A stretch of 44,509 bases of DNA from Planctomycetota bacterium (GCA_029259935.1 JAJDEH010000258.1:1-44509); one strand, 5' to 3'; shown: positions 17,452 to 26,020, numbered from the stretch's first letter. Notes: a model not told the origin generated them from the sequence alone. Numbers and translations: made by a program.

Positions 17452-18039
17452 ATGAACTGCGAAAACTGCGGAGGACCGATGGCACCGGTCGAAGGGCGCG
17501 ATTACTTGGCCTGCGGCTATTGCCACACATTTCGCTTCCCGACCGAACTGGCGAACTCGGCCGACCGAATTACGCCGCTTTCCGAGCAGGCGGAATGCGA
17601 ATGTCCGGTTTGCCGTCAGCAACTGGTGCAAGGCGCGCTCGACAAAGCGCGGATGATGTACTGCGAGAAATGCCGCGGAGTATTGGTGCAGAACGAGGCC
17701 TTCGCCGTCGTCGTGCAAAATCGCCGCCGTGAGTACACCGGTGCCGACGCGTCTCCGGTTCCAATCGACACGCAACAATATGAGCGGCGGCTCGATTGCC
17801 CACGATGCAACGGACGGATGGAAGTCCACCCCTATCACGGTCCCGGGTGCGTGGTGATCGACTCCTGCGCGGCGTGTCATCTCATCTGGCTCGATCCCGG
17901 CGAACTGGCTGCCATTGAGCAAGCACCCGGACAGCGGAAAGCCGTTGCCGCGCCGGCGGCCCCCGCCATTCGGCCCATCGCCAGCGAACAAACGCCAACA
18001 CAGCCCGAGGTCAGCCTGCTTGATTTGTGGTTCGAGTAA
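17452..18039 (+). CDS. multi-zinc-ribbon protein (zf-TFIIB-like)
   Basis: A 195-residue soluble protein with several Cys pairs: CENCGGPM and CGYCH near the start, CPVCRQQL followed by CEKCRGVLV, then CPRCNGRMEV and CAACHLIWLDPGELAAIE. The last two match the zf-TFIIB (transcription-factor zinc-finger) domain, whose signature is CPxC-x-n-CxxCxGxWLDxGEL; here Gly-x-Trp is replaced by Leu-Ile-Trp. The tail is Ala/Pro-rich and ends LLDLWFE. The ATG at 17452 is preferred to 17434 because gaggt precedes it. It faces the methyltransferase gene with stops 16 bp apart. Role unknown; such proteins are likely metal-binding adaptors. Confidence 0.82.
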   Translation: MNCENCGGPMAPVEGRDYLACGYCHTFRFPTELANSADRITPLSEQAECECPVCRQQLVQGALDKARMMYCEKCRGVLVQNEAFAVVVQNRRREYTGADASPVPIDTQQYERRLDCPRCNGRMEVHPYHGPGCVVIDSCAACHLIWLDPGELAAIEQAPGQRKAVAAPAAPAIRPIASEQTPTQPEVSLLDLWFE

Positions 18040-18055
18040 CAAGTTAAAAAATTCT

Positions 18056-18628
18056 CTATGGGGATTTCCGAACGATTGCCTGAATCTGCGCCAAAACATT
18101 GTCGGACAACGTTTGATCGATCGCCGGCTTATCTTCCTGAATGCCAAACGACATGCGGCACCGATCGTAATTGTGGTCTTGAAGTTGAATGCTCACCACG
18201 CGCGCGGCAGGCAGCGATTCAACTAGATCAAGCAGATTGATTGAGGCCGGAGACCAGCTTGTCCGTTTCGAAATCGTAAACGTCGCCTTGTGATCGCCAT
18301 TGAATCGGCTGGGAAAAACTCCCTGCTCGTACAAGTCCTCGTCGGGGACGATCACAAACAGATGTCCGCCCGGCTTGACCAGTTGCCACCACTGGCGAAG
18401 TGCCTGCCGCGGATCTCGCATATGTTCCAGACAGTGCGACGAAAAGACAAAATCAAATTGTTGCGAAACGAATCGAGTGATCTCGTTGGCGTCACCGTTC
18501 GCGACGTCGAACTTCCGCACATGGTCGCTGACCGGATCGCCCCCGCAACCGATATCAATGCCGTCGCCTTGCAGAATCCCAAGTTCGAGTTCGTTCCAGA
18601 TCCGCTTTGTCTTGGAAGTTTCATTCAT
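18056..18628 (-). CDS. class I SAM-dependent methyltransferase
   Basis: A 190-residue methyltransferase of the Methyltransf_11 type. It has the SAM-binding motif GIDIGCGGDP (about 23-32), an acidic end of strand 2 (KFDVANGD), FVFSSHCLEHMRDPRQAL (motif II/post-motif region, about 60-77) and LVKPGGHLFVIVPDEDLYEQ (about 87-106). The length and the SxxLEH pattern fit enzymes that act on glycans or small metabolites in surface-polysaccharide loci, but no substrate can be named. It is convergent with the zinc-ribbon gene and lies 36 bp downstream of the FAD oxidoreductase start-to-stop direction on the same strand only by distance (oxidoreductase stop at 18664), so co-transcription is not implied. 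Confidence 0.88.
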   Translation of the reverse strand: MNETSKTKRIWNELELGILQGDGIDIGCGGDPVSDHVRKFDVANGDANEITRFVSQQFDFVFSSHCLEHMRDPRQALRQWWQLVKPGGHLFVIVPDEDLYEQGVFPSRFNGDHKATFTISKRTSWSPASINLLDLVESLPAARVVSIQLQDHNYDRCRMSFGIQEDKPAIDQTLSDNVLAQIQAIVRKSP

Positions 18629-18663
18629 CGCAAACGGAGTTTAGCTGAGCTGCTTGATGCAAT

Positions 18664-20847
18664 TCACTTTGCGTCCCCTGTCACTGGCAGAAGTTGAACC
18701 GCGTCGGCGATCACGTATCCGTCGGTTTCCGTGTTGGCGATTTCCACGACAGCCTCGCCCTTCCGCAGCGAAAATCGTCCAACGGAGGCGAACGCGCCGT
18801 GTGTCGGCTTCTTGCGCTGGTTGAGCCGAGCCGTGACTTTCTCATCTCCATGAAGGATCGTGATGGGAACATTGGTCGCGCGGTTCGCATGCGGCGTGTA
18901 AGCGATGCGGATATCGTACATTCCGCCTTCTGGAATTTTCACGCGAAAGCGAATCCGCTGCGAGCCTTTCTCTGTGTTTTGATCGTGTCGATAGCCGACG
19001 CCCACATAAGGACCGACCGACCGGCTGACCGTTTCGAATCCGGTGCGATCGGCCGACATATCGTCGACGGCAATCCCTTTTAGAGAATCGACGGCCACGG
19101 CTTGCGCGGGCGTGACCTTCCGTCCAGTCCAGACCAGCACTTGGCCGTCCTTTTCAAGCCGTTCTCGAATCGCCGAATAATCAACGCGCTGAATCGCCAC
19201 GTCGGATCGAAGCGCCTGCATGGCGGCCGTGGCAGCCGACTGGCCTAGGACCATGAATACAGGCTCCATGCGAATCGATCCGAAAGCCATATGGGAAGCG
19301 CTCAAACAAACCGGAACGAACAGGTTGTCGCATTCGTCTTCTCGCGGAATGATCGAACCGTAGTCGATCGGATAGGGCGAAAAGCCGCCCACCTGGACGT
19401 CGCCTTCATTCTTGACATGACCATCCGCATCGACATGGCGTTGCACGTTGTGCGAATCCATCGTGTAAGCCGCCATGCCAATCGGACGTTCGGCTTCGAC
19501 GCGGCCTTGGCAATGGTGCTGAGTCATCACGACATCGCCGATCATCCGCCGCGCTTCGCGAATGTAAAGCTGCTGTTGCCAGCCGTCTTCGCGTTCGAAT
19601 TCATCACGACAAGGACCCCACCGGGAAACTTCCCGCCGCACGAATTCCGGCACGCGCGGATGATGGGCCAGGGTCCACATCAAACCCTGCTGGTATTGGC
19701 GATGGCGCTTGATGATCTTCTCTCGCTCGGAGTGGCTGGCTTCGGGATAGTCGTAACTCTGTCCAATAAAGTCCGTCGAGAAACCGCGATTGTTGTTGAT
19801 GTCGGTTTTTCGATTGGGCATGTTCGAATGACTCCACGGAATCCGTGTCGCGCCGGCCTCGAAGTTGCGGAACAACAATTCGTAATGCAGCGGGTCGTAG
19901 TTCTGCGGCTTGGAAAGTGGTAGCCGATTGTCGGGATGGTCAGTCAAACACATGCGAAAGCAATAGGCTTGCACGCGATGATCGGCGGCACCTTCTTGGC
20001 CCGGCCCACGAGGATCAATGCCCGGCAGCAATCCACTCTTGGGATCGCCCGCCTTTCGATAAGGATCGACGCCCTTCACGAATTGATGGTGAACCGACAT
20101 GCGTGTTTGCACACCGTTCAGTGTTTCGTCATAGGTGTCGTTGCTTTCGCGGCCAACCGTGTAGGAAACGCCGGCCGCCGCCAGCAAGTCGCCTTCATAG
20201 GTTGCGTCGATAAAGACTCTGCCCCGGTAGCTTTCGCCGCTCTCCATTTTGATGGCGACGATCCGCGCCCCGTTCATGGTTACGCCGGCGGCTCGCTTGC
20301 GAAATTCGCGCGGTTGCTTGGTGGCCAGCTTCTTTTCGCCGCCACGATCCAGTCGCTGTTGATAGACTACGGGAATCTCATGCTCGCGGACCAAGTCCTG
20401 CATGATCGAGAGTGCGGTCGATGGCTCGAAGGTCCACAGAGTATCTTCATTCGACCCGGTTCTGCTTTGCCCTCCACTGCGATATTCCTCGCGCTTCTGC
20501 CACTTCCAATGCGTTGGTTCATCGTAATATTTCTTGACGCGCTGATAGAACTCTCGCGAGACGCCACCGATCGCCGATTTGTTGCCGATATCAGTTTGTC
20601 CCAACCCGCCCGTGGTCAATCCGCCAATTCGCTTTCCCGGTTCGACCACAATCACCGAGCCGCCCATTCTTTTCACTTGCACCGCCGCCGCGATACCCGC
20701 CGACGTTCCGCCATAAACGACAACGTCAAACTGCTTGTCATCGGCCGCGTGCAACGCATGCGAACTGGCGAACATGCCAGCCAACGCGACGGCCGCAACA
20801 CGCAAAGGAAAAGAAATGTTTCGGCCAGTCTGGTGTGAGTCTGTCAT
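18664..20847 (-). CDS. exported FAD-dependent oxidoreductase with golvesin-like C-terminus
   Basis: A 727-residue FAD-dependent oxidoreductase of the type abundant in planctomycetes and other polysaccharide degraders. A signal peptide (about 1-35, ending SSHALHAAD) precedes the Rossmann dinucleotide site FDVVVYGGTSAGIAAA with VIVVEPGKRIGGLTTGGLG. The middle region contains FIDATYEGDLLAAAGVSY, a family hallmark, and conserved RxxRRMIGD-like and HNVQR elements. From about residue 610 a golvesin/xanthan-lyase-like beta domain follows (GPYVGVGYRHD, MYDIRIAYTPH, YVIADAVQLLPV). ATG at 20847 begins the signal peptide; the open frame to 20940 is dismissed. It likely oxidises an extracytoplasmic sugar or other organic substrate; the substrate is unknown. 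No operon partner is evident. Confidence 0.9.
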   Translation of the reverse strand: MTDSHQTGRNISFPLRVAAVALAGMFASSHALHAADDKQFDVVVYGGTSAGIAAAVQVKRMGGSVIVVEPGKRIGGLTTGGLGQTDIGNKSAIGGVSREFYQRVKKYYDEPTHWKWQKREEYRSGGQSRTGSNEDTLWTFEPSTALSIMQDLVREHEIPVVYQQRLDRGGEKKLATKQPREFRKRAAGVTMNGARIVAIKMESGESYRGRVFIDATYEGDLLAAAGVSYTVGRESNDTYDETLNGVQTRMSVHHQFVKGVDPYRKAGDPKSGLLPGIDPRGPGQEGAADHRVQAYCFRMCLTDHPDNRLPLSKPQNYDPLHYELLFRNFEAGATRIPWSHSNMPNRKTDINNNRGFSTDFIGQSYDYPEASHSEREKIIKRHRQYQQGLMWTLAHHPRVPEFVRREVSRWGPCRDEFEREDGWQQQLYIREARRMIGDVVMTQHHCQGRVEAERPIGMAAYTMDSHNVQRHVDADGHVKNEGDVQVGGFSPYPIDYGSIIPREDECDNLFVPVCLSASHMAFGSIRMEPVFMVLGQSAATAAMQALRSDVAIQRVDYSAIRERLEKDGQVLVWTGRKVTPAQAVAVDSLKGIAVDDMSADRTGFETVSRSVGPYVGVGYRHDQNTEKGSQRIRFRVKIPEGGMYDIRIAYTPHANRATNVPITILHGDEKVTARLNQRKKPTHGAFASVGRFSLRKGEAVVEIANTETDGYVIADAVQLLPVTGDAK

Positions 20848-20954
20848 GTCGTCGCTTTGTTCTTTTCTAAAATTGCTTGTAAACCGGGTCGCGACCCGAA
20901 GTCCAAATTGGAAAGCGGCGCACTCGCGCGCTGGTAACATGCGAATGCCATGGC

Positions 20955-21028
20955 GACCCCCTCTAACTCCCCCTTGGCAAGGGGGAGAACTGGTTCCCCT
21001 CCTTTACAAGGAGGGGCTAGGGGAGGTC
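20955..21028. repeat. double-hairpin intergenic palindromic element
   Basis: Two adjacent hairpins, cccccttggcaaggggg (20969-20985 region) and cccctcctttacaaggagggg, lie within an outer pairing of gacccc-ctcta with ctagggg-aggtc. This CCCCTT/AAGGGG double-hairpin design is seen as a dispersed intergenic repeat in many bacterial genomes. It starts about 110 bp upstream of the FAD oxidoreductase gene. Mobility by a REP-type transposase is possible but no such gene is present here. Confidence 0.75.
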
Positions 21029-21045
21029 TCTTCTTCCTTCTCCAT

Positions 21046-21075
21046 TCAGCTTGCGTCATCTCAGCTTGCGTCATC
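21046..21075. repeat. 15-bp perfect tandem repeat
   Basis: tcagcttgcgtcatc occurs twice head to tail (21046-21060, 21061-21075), just after the double-hairpin element. A diverged direct repeat also brackets this area: aaagcggcgcac at about 20915 and again at about 21201, each followed by a tgtaacat-like string. Confidence 0.8.
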
Positions 21076-21730
21076 GCCTGTCCCGAAATTTCATTTTACG
21101 TGATGCTGGCAAACAGTTCCAAAACCAAGCCAGGCGCGAATCCAAGACGAACCAGACGCCCGTTGTTACGCCAACGAACTCCCGCCAAACCCGTCCCGCA
21201 AAGCGGCGCACTTCGACGAGTGTAACATACAAGCAATTGCCAAATGGATGCGTTTTGATTCTTCATGACCTGCCCCAATAGAAGCCCTGCAAAGGAGTTA
21301 CCGCGACGCCGAGTGCACTCTTCCGTAGTGAATCGAATCCAAAAACGTTTGCAAACCCGCAAGCGTTTTAACGGGGTAGGCGCATACATCTCGCGCCTTA
21401 GCAAGCGGCGTCTCAAAATAATTGCCATCCCAACGAAGTGGCGATCATCTGCCCTCTCCCTCCATTTTACAAGATCCAGTGCAACCGGTACACCATTAAG
21501 TTTGATGGACGAAGGAGGCTCGCGTCGCGTTTGGATCGCACGGCACCAATGTGAAATTAGAAAAGCGTTCGAGACAAAGCATCCCCAAAGCAATCTCGTG
21601 CCTGGTGCAGACAGGCGGCGACCGGGTGAGGCCTAACATTCAGTACAAGGACCGCAGCGGATTAGGCAACAGGTTCTTTAAGCGACACGATAGCAAAATC
21701 AATCTGCCAGGCTCATGATCGCTCTTCATC
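21076..21730. other. 655-bp stretch without a supported gene
   Basis: Open frames on both strands here (longest about 165 codons on the minus strand) are Arg-rich, lack family resemblance and have no ribosome-binding site. I see no tRNA, terminator or clear relic. It is most likely non-coding accessory sequence between the FAD oxidoreductase gene and the insertion sequence. Confidence 0.5.
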
Positions 21731-21792
21731 TAGGCTAGTGTCTGTACGGAAATTTGTTTCGCCCGTTATTTGCGAGATTTTCTCACAAAAAA

Positions 21793-21874
21793 CTCCTTGA
21801 AGATATAAACCTTTTTTCGTCTGGCGCGTAGTAAACGCAGTCAAAGACCAAACGGACGGGTAATCTTCAAGGAG
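21793..21874 (+). promoter_or_regulatory. inverted repeat that masks the transposase ribosome-binding site
   Basis: ctccttgaagat (21793-21804) is the exact inverse of atcttcaaggag (21863-21874). The right arm contains the AAGGAG ribosome-binding site, seven bases before the transposase ATG at 21882. An RNA that begins upstream of the left arm, for instance by read-through from outside the element, could fold and hide the site; an RNA starting inside the 58-base loop could not. Such protection against impinging transcription is known from IS10 and IS50; here it is inferred from the sequence. Confidence 0.7.
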
Positions 21875-21881
21875 TCGATGG

Positions 21882-23348
21882 ATGCGAAAACCCTTTTCGG
21901 AACAAACGCGGCTGGACTGCGAAGCCATCTCCGCTGTGCCACTCAATTTGAATTGTCGAGATGAAATCATTCCCATTCTTGCGGGACTGCAATACATCTA
22001 CAGCCGGCCGCCGTTGCGAGATGCAATTCTTGAGCTCGTGGCCCAAGATGTCAATGAACTCTCGCGAAGTGACCGGGGCCGCGAAGGTCTCGACTATTGG
22101 CACATCCTCGTACTGGCCGCCGTCCGCTTGGGATGCAATCTGGACTACGACAAGTTGCAAGACCTGGCCGAGCAGCATCGGGCCCTGCGACAGATCATGG
22201 GGATCGGCGACTGGCAAGCGTGTATCGACTTCAGTTGGAGACGCATTCGCGACAACATCACGTTGCTCAAACCTCAAACCATGGAAGCCATCAGCCACCG
22301 GATCGTCGACGAAGCTTATCGACTCGAACCCGAGGCGGTCAAGAAGCAGCGAGCTGATTCGTTCGTGGTCGAAACCAACATCCACTATCCCACGGAAAGC
22401 TCGCTGATCGTCGACGGCGTACGAAAGATTCTCGAGCTTTGCGTCCGGCTTTACGACGTTCATGACATCGTCGGTTGGCGGCAACATGAACACTTGCTCA
22501 ACAGAGCCAGGAAGATCAATCGCGACCTTGCGCGGATTGCCGCACGCAAGGGAGCCCACTACCAAGCCCGGCTGGAGAAACCATATCGCAAGCTGCTTGC
22601 TCACACCCGAAAGATTCTCGAGCGGGCTGCCCAAACGTGTCAAACCCTGGAATACGAGTTCGAACTCGGCGTCACGGCGGTCACGCAAATTGCTGGAATC
22701 AAGCTGTTTATGCAGCGCACCCAACAAGTTTGCGACACCGCGCGTCGTCGAGTGCTGGAGGGCGGGAAGGTTCCTAACGAAGACAAGCTGTTCAGTATTT
22801 TCGAACCGCACACGCAACTGTATCGACGCGGCAAAGCGGGCGAACCCAATCAATACGGCCGACTGGTTCTGGTTTATGAAGACGCATTGGGATTCATCTC
22901 TCATCATTATGTGATGCCGCGCGAGGCCGGGGACCAAGACGTCGCGGCCGAGCAAACTCGCATCTTGCAGCAGCGTCTTGAAAATCGTATTGAGGAGATT
23001 TCGTTTGATCGTGGTTTTCACTCACCGCAAAACCAACAGCAACTGTTGGAGATCGTGAAGGAGGTTTGTCTTCCCAAGCCGGGCAGCAAACAATCGGTCG
23101 AGCAGGCGGAGGCGGCCTCGGTCAAGTTCCATCAAGCCAAGCAACGCCATCCCGGAATCGAGTCCGCCATTGGCGCCTTGCAATCGGGTAACGGACTGGT
23201 CCGCTGCCGCGATGTTGGTGAACTGGGATTCGAACGCTACGTGGCCTTGGCGGTCCTTGGTCGAAACCTTCACGCCTTGGGCAAGCTCGTGATCGCCAAG
23301 CAGCAACCGGAGTCGGCGGCCGCGATCAGTTTTCGAGCTGCCGCATAG
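21882..23348 (+). CDS. ISNCY-like DDE transposase
   Basis: A 488-residue transposase. The N-terminus has a helix-rich DNA-binding region (ILVLAAVRLGCNLDYDKLQD, LRQIMGIGDW). The catalytic RNase-H-like core begins at RADSFVVETNIHYPTESSLI (Asp159; relatives read VVETNVHFPTDxxLL), followed by a long helical insertion. The second acidic block is EEISFDRGFHSPQNQ and the third lies in HPGIESAIGALQSGNGLVRC with the terminal RNLHALGKL helix typical of IS5-like and ISNCY transposases. The ribosome-binding site AAGGAG is well spaced. The frame is complete, so the enzyme is probably active. Family placement in ISNCY rests on remembered pattern similarity, not a search. Confidence 0.9.
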   Translation: MRKPFSEQTRLDCEAISAVPLNLNCRDEIIPILAGLQYIYSRPPLRDAILELVAQDVNELSRSDRGREGLDYWHILVLAAVRLGCNLDYDKLQDLAEQHRALRQIMGIGDWQACIDFSWRRIRDNITLLKPQTMEAISHRIVDEAYRLEPEAVKKQRADSFVVETNIHYPTESSLIVDGVRKILELCVRLYDVHDIVGWRQHEHLLNRARKINRDLARIAARKGAHYQARLEKPYRKLLAHTRKILERAAQTCQTLEYEFELGVTAVTQIAGIKLFMQRTQQVCDTARRRVLEGGKVPNEDKLFSIFEPHTQLYRRGKAGEPNQYGRLVLVYEDALGFISHHYVMPREAGDQDVAAEQTRILQQRLENRIEEISFDRGFHSPQNQQQLLEIVKEVCLPKPGSKQSVEQAEAASVKFHQAKQRHPGIESAIGALQSGNGLVRCRDVGELGFERYVALAVLGRNLHALGKLVIAKQQPESAAAISFRAAA

Positions 23349-23725
23349 CCCAAGCATCTCATTACCCATCGCGCTGAACGCAACTGCGCCCCACGTCCGC
23401 GCCGTCCGAACGCAAATCAGTTCAGAACACCGCGGTGAACGGCAAAGTCGCCGTGCTTCCACAAATCCGTGACAATCTTCGAACCCCCCCGTGCCGAAAA
23501 AAACGCCGCTCAAAGGCTATGCCCAATTTCCGTACAGACACTAGGCTAGGCGAAGCGTTGGCAGGCAACTATTTGATTCTACCTGACAGGAGGTTATTCT
23601 TGTGGAAAGGCAGGTGCCTGCTATTCATGTCTTGGCTGACGAGCAACCCGCCCCGTTGGAATCACGTTTGCTCAACAATTGACAAGCACGGTTTGGCTCC
23701 AAATGAAGCCATCGAATGAACGCAT

Positions 23726-24304
23726 ATGGAGATAGTAGATTGTCCAAACTGCCGAACTCGTGTGGCATTAAAAGCTGACGAGACTTGCCCAAGCTGCGGA
23801 GCCGTCGTTCGCGCAGTATCGGCCACTTCGACAGCAGAGCCAGACTTCAAGGAGGGCAAACATCGCTTTGGTGAGTTTGCCATCAAGACGCAGCCGGTGA
23901 GTTCCTATGCGGAGTTTTCGGGCGAATACTACGTTCCCACGGCGAAGTCAAAAGGTGAACGATTATTTTGGATCCTATTTTCTTTTCAAGGACGAATTCC
24001 TCGGCGGATTTATTGGGCCGTTTCCGTTTTCTTGTTTCTCACTTTGAGGCTGGCCATCTTCGTACTGTGGATGATCGCCGGGGAAGAATTTCCGGCTAAC
24101 GTAATCGGACTTCTCCTGCTTTTCATTGCGGTGTTTTGGATGTGGCTCGCCATAACCGTCAAACGTTGGCACGATCGCGCGAGATCCGGGTGGTGGGTTC
24201 TGATTGGATTGATACCAATCGCTGGCCCGCTCATACATTTTATCGAAACACGATGTTCACGGGGGACCATGGGGCCCAACCAGTACGGACCAGATCCCGG
24301 GTAA
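23726..24304 (+). CDS. DUF805 membrane protein with N-terminal zinc ribbon
   Basis: A 192-residue protein. An N-terminal zinc ribbon (CPNCRTRV and CPSCGAVV, residues 6-29) is followed by a spacer and a DUF805 membrane domain: FSFQGRIPRRIYW, three to four hydrophobic helices, and the conserved VKRWHDRARSGWWVLIGLIP and GTMGPNQYGPDP end. DUF805 proteins are small inner-membrane proteins of unknown role; a fused zinc ribbon occurs in some. It begins 178 bp after the insertion sequence's target duplication, so the insertion may have displaced its original upstream region. The gap 23549-23725 shows only a short palindrome, gcaggtgcctgc. Confidence 0.9.
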   Translation: MEIVDCPNCRTRVALKADETCPSCGAVVRAVSATSTAEPDFKEGKHRFGEFAIKTQPVSSYAEFSGEYYVPTAKSKGERLFWILFSFQGRIPRRIYWAVSVFLFLTLRLAIFVLWMIAGEEFPANVIGLLLLFIAVFWMWLAITVKRWHDRARSGWWVLIGLIPIAGPLIHFIETRCSRGTMGPNQYGPDPG

Positions 24305-24699
24305 TGCTTCCAAGGGAAAGGGCCGTATGATCGGCGTTACAGACTGAGCTTGCACGTGTCACGATTCAGTCGTCTAAGCGTCTAAGAGCCGATCCGCTCA
24401 TCACCCCAGTTCAAACCCCGTGCCGAACACCCGTGAGGTGGCACTTTGGGAAATCTCTTTGGCAGCGAATTGAAACAATGCAATAATGTACGCATGTGAT
24501 TGCGATACTGCTCGCAGTGGTGACGGGCGACTACAGCCTGCCCCGAGTGTCAGACGCGTCGTGTAACCCGTCACGTAGCGAAGACAACTCGGATCCCACG
24601 CAAGGTGTTGCAGAGGCGACGCACCGGCAACATGACGAAGCATACGATTACCAGAATATGCCTTGAATGAGAAATCTAGAAAGGCGCGGGTCTGCCACC
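24305..24699. other. 395-bp gap without a supported gene
   Basis: A 146-codon minus-strand frame crosses this region but runs into the lipoprotein gene and has no recognisable motif. No terminator with a T run, no tRNA and no long repeat were found. Confidence 0.5.
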
Positions 24700-25164
24700 A
24701 TGGCCACATTAAGCCGTCTTTTGATCCTTCACTTGCTGTTGCTTGCCGGATGTGTTCCCTCGTCGGATGAGCAGGTGCCAAAAATAATCTCGAATGAGCC
24801 CATACGGATGCTGCCCAATCCGAATGAAGTGGAGGGCGCAACCGTGTCCATAGCTGCAGACGAGCAGTTTGAAGGCTGTGAATTTGAACTAGGGCGCGAG
24901 CAAACTCAACGAATCATCAAGGCACTGGAAAATCGTACGAAAATCGAAAGGCCGACGGGGGTAATTGTTAACTACGGGGGTAAACTGCTCTACTGCATGA
25001 TTCGATTTCATCTGGAGGGAGACGATCGTTATGCGCCCCAGATATGGCTGAATTCGACACTCGAAGTGTGCTTCATCAATCACAAATATGAAGTTGATCA
25101 GTCCTCTGTAAATGTTCTTGATGAAATTATCGGAGAAGCCCGGCCGTACGTGCCCTGGGAGTAG
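24700..25164 (+). CDS. putative lipoprotein of unknown function
   Basis: A 154-residue protein starting MATLSRLLILHLLLLAGC, a lipoprotein signal peptide with lipobox LLAGC, so Cys18 would be lipidated. The mature part (PSSDEQVPKI, then a mixed alpha/beta stretch with GCEFELGREQTQRIIKALEN and ending ARPYVPWE) is not recognised. The start at 24700 is chosen because it places the signal peptide at the N-terminus; an in-frame ATG at 24667 would add eleven polar residues. No strong ribosome-binding site precedes either. The neighbours are repeats and small membrane genes, which gives no functional hint. Confidence 0.7.
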   Translation: MATLSRLLILHLLLLAGCVPSSDEQVPKIISNEPIRMLPNPNEVEGATVSIAADEQFEGCEFELGREQTQRIIKALENRTKIERPTGVIVNYGGKLLYCMIRFHLEGDDRYAPQIWLNSTLEVCFINHKYEVDQSSVNVLDEIIGEARPYVPWE

Positions 25165-25206
25165 AGTAGTGTTTGGTTCCGTCCGGCGCGGGTTTCCCCC
25201 AAGAAT

Positions 25207-25359
25207 CTACGTCTCCGACAATGGTAAACCTCGTTGCCCGCCCTGGGCAAAGAACATCTGCGCGGCGAGTCGATACAGTTCGCGATCCAGCACGAACAGC
25301 GGTTCGATCTTGGCCTGCAGGTCGTGACCGATTCGGTTCAGCAAACGTAGTTGGCGGGT
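25207..25359 (-). pseudogene. C-terminal fragment of a decayed gene
   Basis: On the minus strand about 50 codons read LLNRIGHDLQAKIEPLFVLD, then RELYRLAAQMFFAQ and end at TAG (25207-25209). Composition and amphipathic helices look like real coding sequence. Upstream (higher coordinates) the frame runs into an intergenic palindromic repeat at 25367, so the rest of the gene is missing. The pattern is reminiscent of the C-terminal helix of sulfotransferases, but this is weak. Confidence 0.3.
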
Positions 25360-25366
25360 TTGCCTT

Positions 25367-25481
25367 CCGTCATTCCCGCGGAGGCGGGAATCCAGAAGTG
25401 GCGGGAAGGCTTGCGGTGATCCGTTGCCAACGCCGTGGCTGTCAAGACCGCGCTGGATTCCCGCCTGCGCGGGAATGACGG
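25367..25481. repeat. inverted pair of attccc...gggaat palindromes
   Basis: A 29-bp unit containing attcccgcg-x-aggcgggaat (25367-25395) recurs inverted, with one mismatch, at 25453-25481. Each unit is itself a hairpin of the ATTCCC-N8-GGGAAT type that is widespread in bacterial genomes (for example the Neisseria dRS3 repeats). A third copy lies at 27129-27157 at the left edge of the second duplicated segment. Confidence 0.85.
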
Positions 25482-25930
25482 CTAAATGATTGACTCAAAC
25501 ATTCCATCCAGCCGGCGGTTCCTGTCGCGAAAACTTATCAGGAACCGTTTGTTGAATTGTGACGGCCGACATTTTGTATTAAACACTGGAGGCCAACGGA
25601 AAGCAGTCCTGAAACGCCGCTGAGCAGGAAGACGATCAATGTGCGTCGATGCCACTTCGCGGTAGTGGGGAGATCCCAGAGAACGTCTCCAATCAGATCG
25701 TCATATTCCAAAAGAGATTCTGAATCAACGGGCATGAAGTGAATCATCAATATCATTGTGCTGAACAAAAAGCACACCTGGACTAGCCCCATTCCTACGA
25801 AGAAAGTTCTGGTGTAGCCGTGCGTGTACATTGCTGCGGTAACCGAACACGACGGCAAAACGATCGCCATGAATATGGCGATTAGAGTTGCAATGCCTTG
25901 AGATTCCACGACCCAAAGTCCAATACCACT
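25453..25930. repeat. copy A of a segmental duplication (about 475 bp)
   Basis: Starting with the palindromic unit at 25453 and ending near 25930 within a membrane-protein gene, this sequence is nearly repeated at 27129-27753. Differences are scattered base changes, a 5-bp tandem insertion (aacgg) in the other copy and the 138-bp insert described there. Copy A retains the whole gene; copy B does not. Confidence 0.88.
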
Positions 25931-26020
25931 CGCAACGATGGCAATAATGAAAAGAAACGCGGCGAGGCCGAACTGCCAGCCGTGTTTCGGCTTGTTGGGA
26001 GAGGTGGTCATGCGTCGCAT
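25538..26020 (-). CDS. four-helix membrane protein, intact copy of a duplicated gene
   Basis: A 160-residue membrane protein not matched to a named family. Four hydrophobic helices are visible: LAAFLFIIAIVASGIGLWVV, IATLIAIFMAIVLPSCSVTA, FFVGMGLVQVCFLFSTMILM, and a C-terminal LIVFLLSGVSGLLSVGL, with an acidic loop LLEYDDLIGDVLWDLP before the last. A second in-frame ATG three codons later is an equally possible start. A partial, broken copy is at 27255-27753. Function unknown. Confidence 0.72.
   Translation of the reverse strand: MRRMTTSPNKPKHGWQFGLAAFLFIIAIVASGIGLWVVESQGIATLIAIFMAIVLPSCSVTAAMYTHGYTRTFFVGMGLVQVCFLFSTMILMIHFMPVDSESLLEYDDLIGDVLWDLPTTAKWHRRTLIVFLLSGVSGLLSVGLQCLIQNVGRHNSTNGS

Larger units (their letters stand above)
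21738..23541 (+). mobile_element. intact insertion sequence, ISNCY-like, 1,804 bp
   Basis: The element starts gtgtctgtacggaaatt (21738-21754) and ends with the exact inverse (23525-23541), a 17-bp perfect terminal inverted repeat. It is flanked by a 7-bp direct repeat taggcta (21731-21737 and 23542-23548), the expected target duplication. It carries one transposase gene (21882-23348) with no frame damage, and a 12-bp internal inverted repeat that covers the transposase ribosome-binding site. Perfect ends, perfect target duplication and an open transposase gene indicate a recent insertion. About 180 bp beyond the transposase stop hold no further gene. Confidence 0.95.

Noticed and set aside
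17161..18147. 328-codon minus-strand frame
   Set aside because: Antisense to the zinc-ribbon gene, with no family pattern; the plus-strand gene has clear Cys motifs.
21096..21593. 165-codon minus-strand frame upstream of the insertion sequence
   Set aside because: Arg/Leu-rich, no motif, no ribosome-binding site, and it overlaps repeat sequence.
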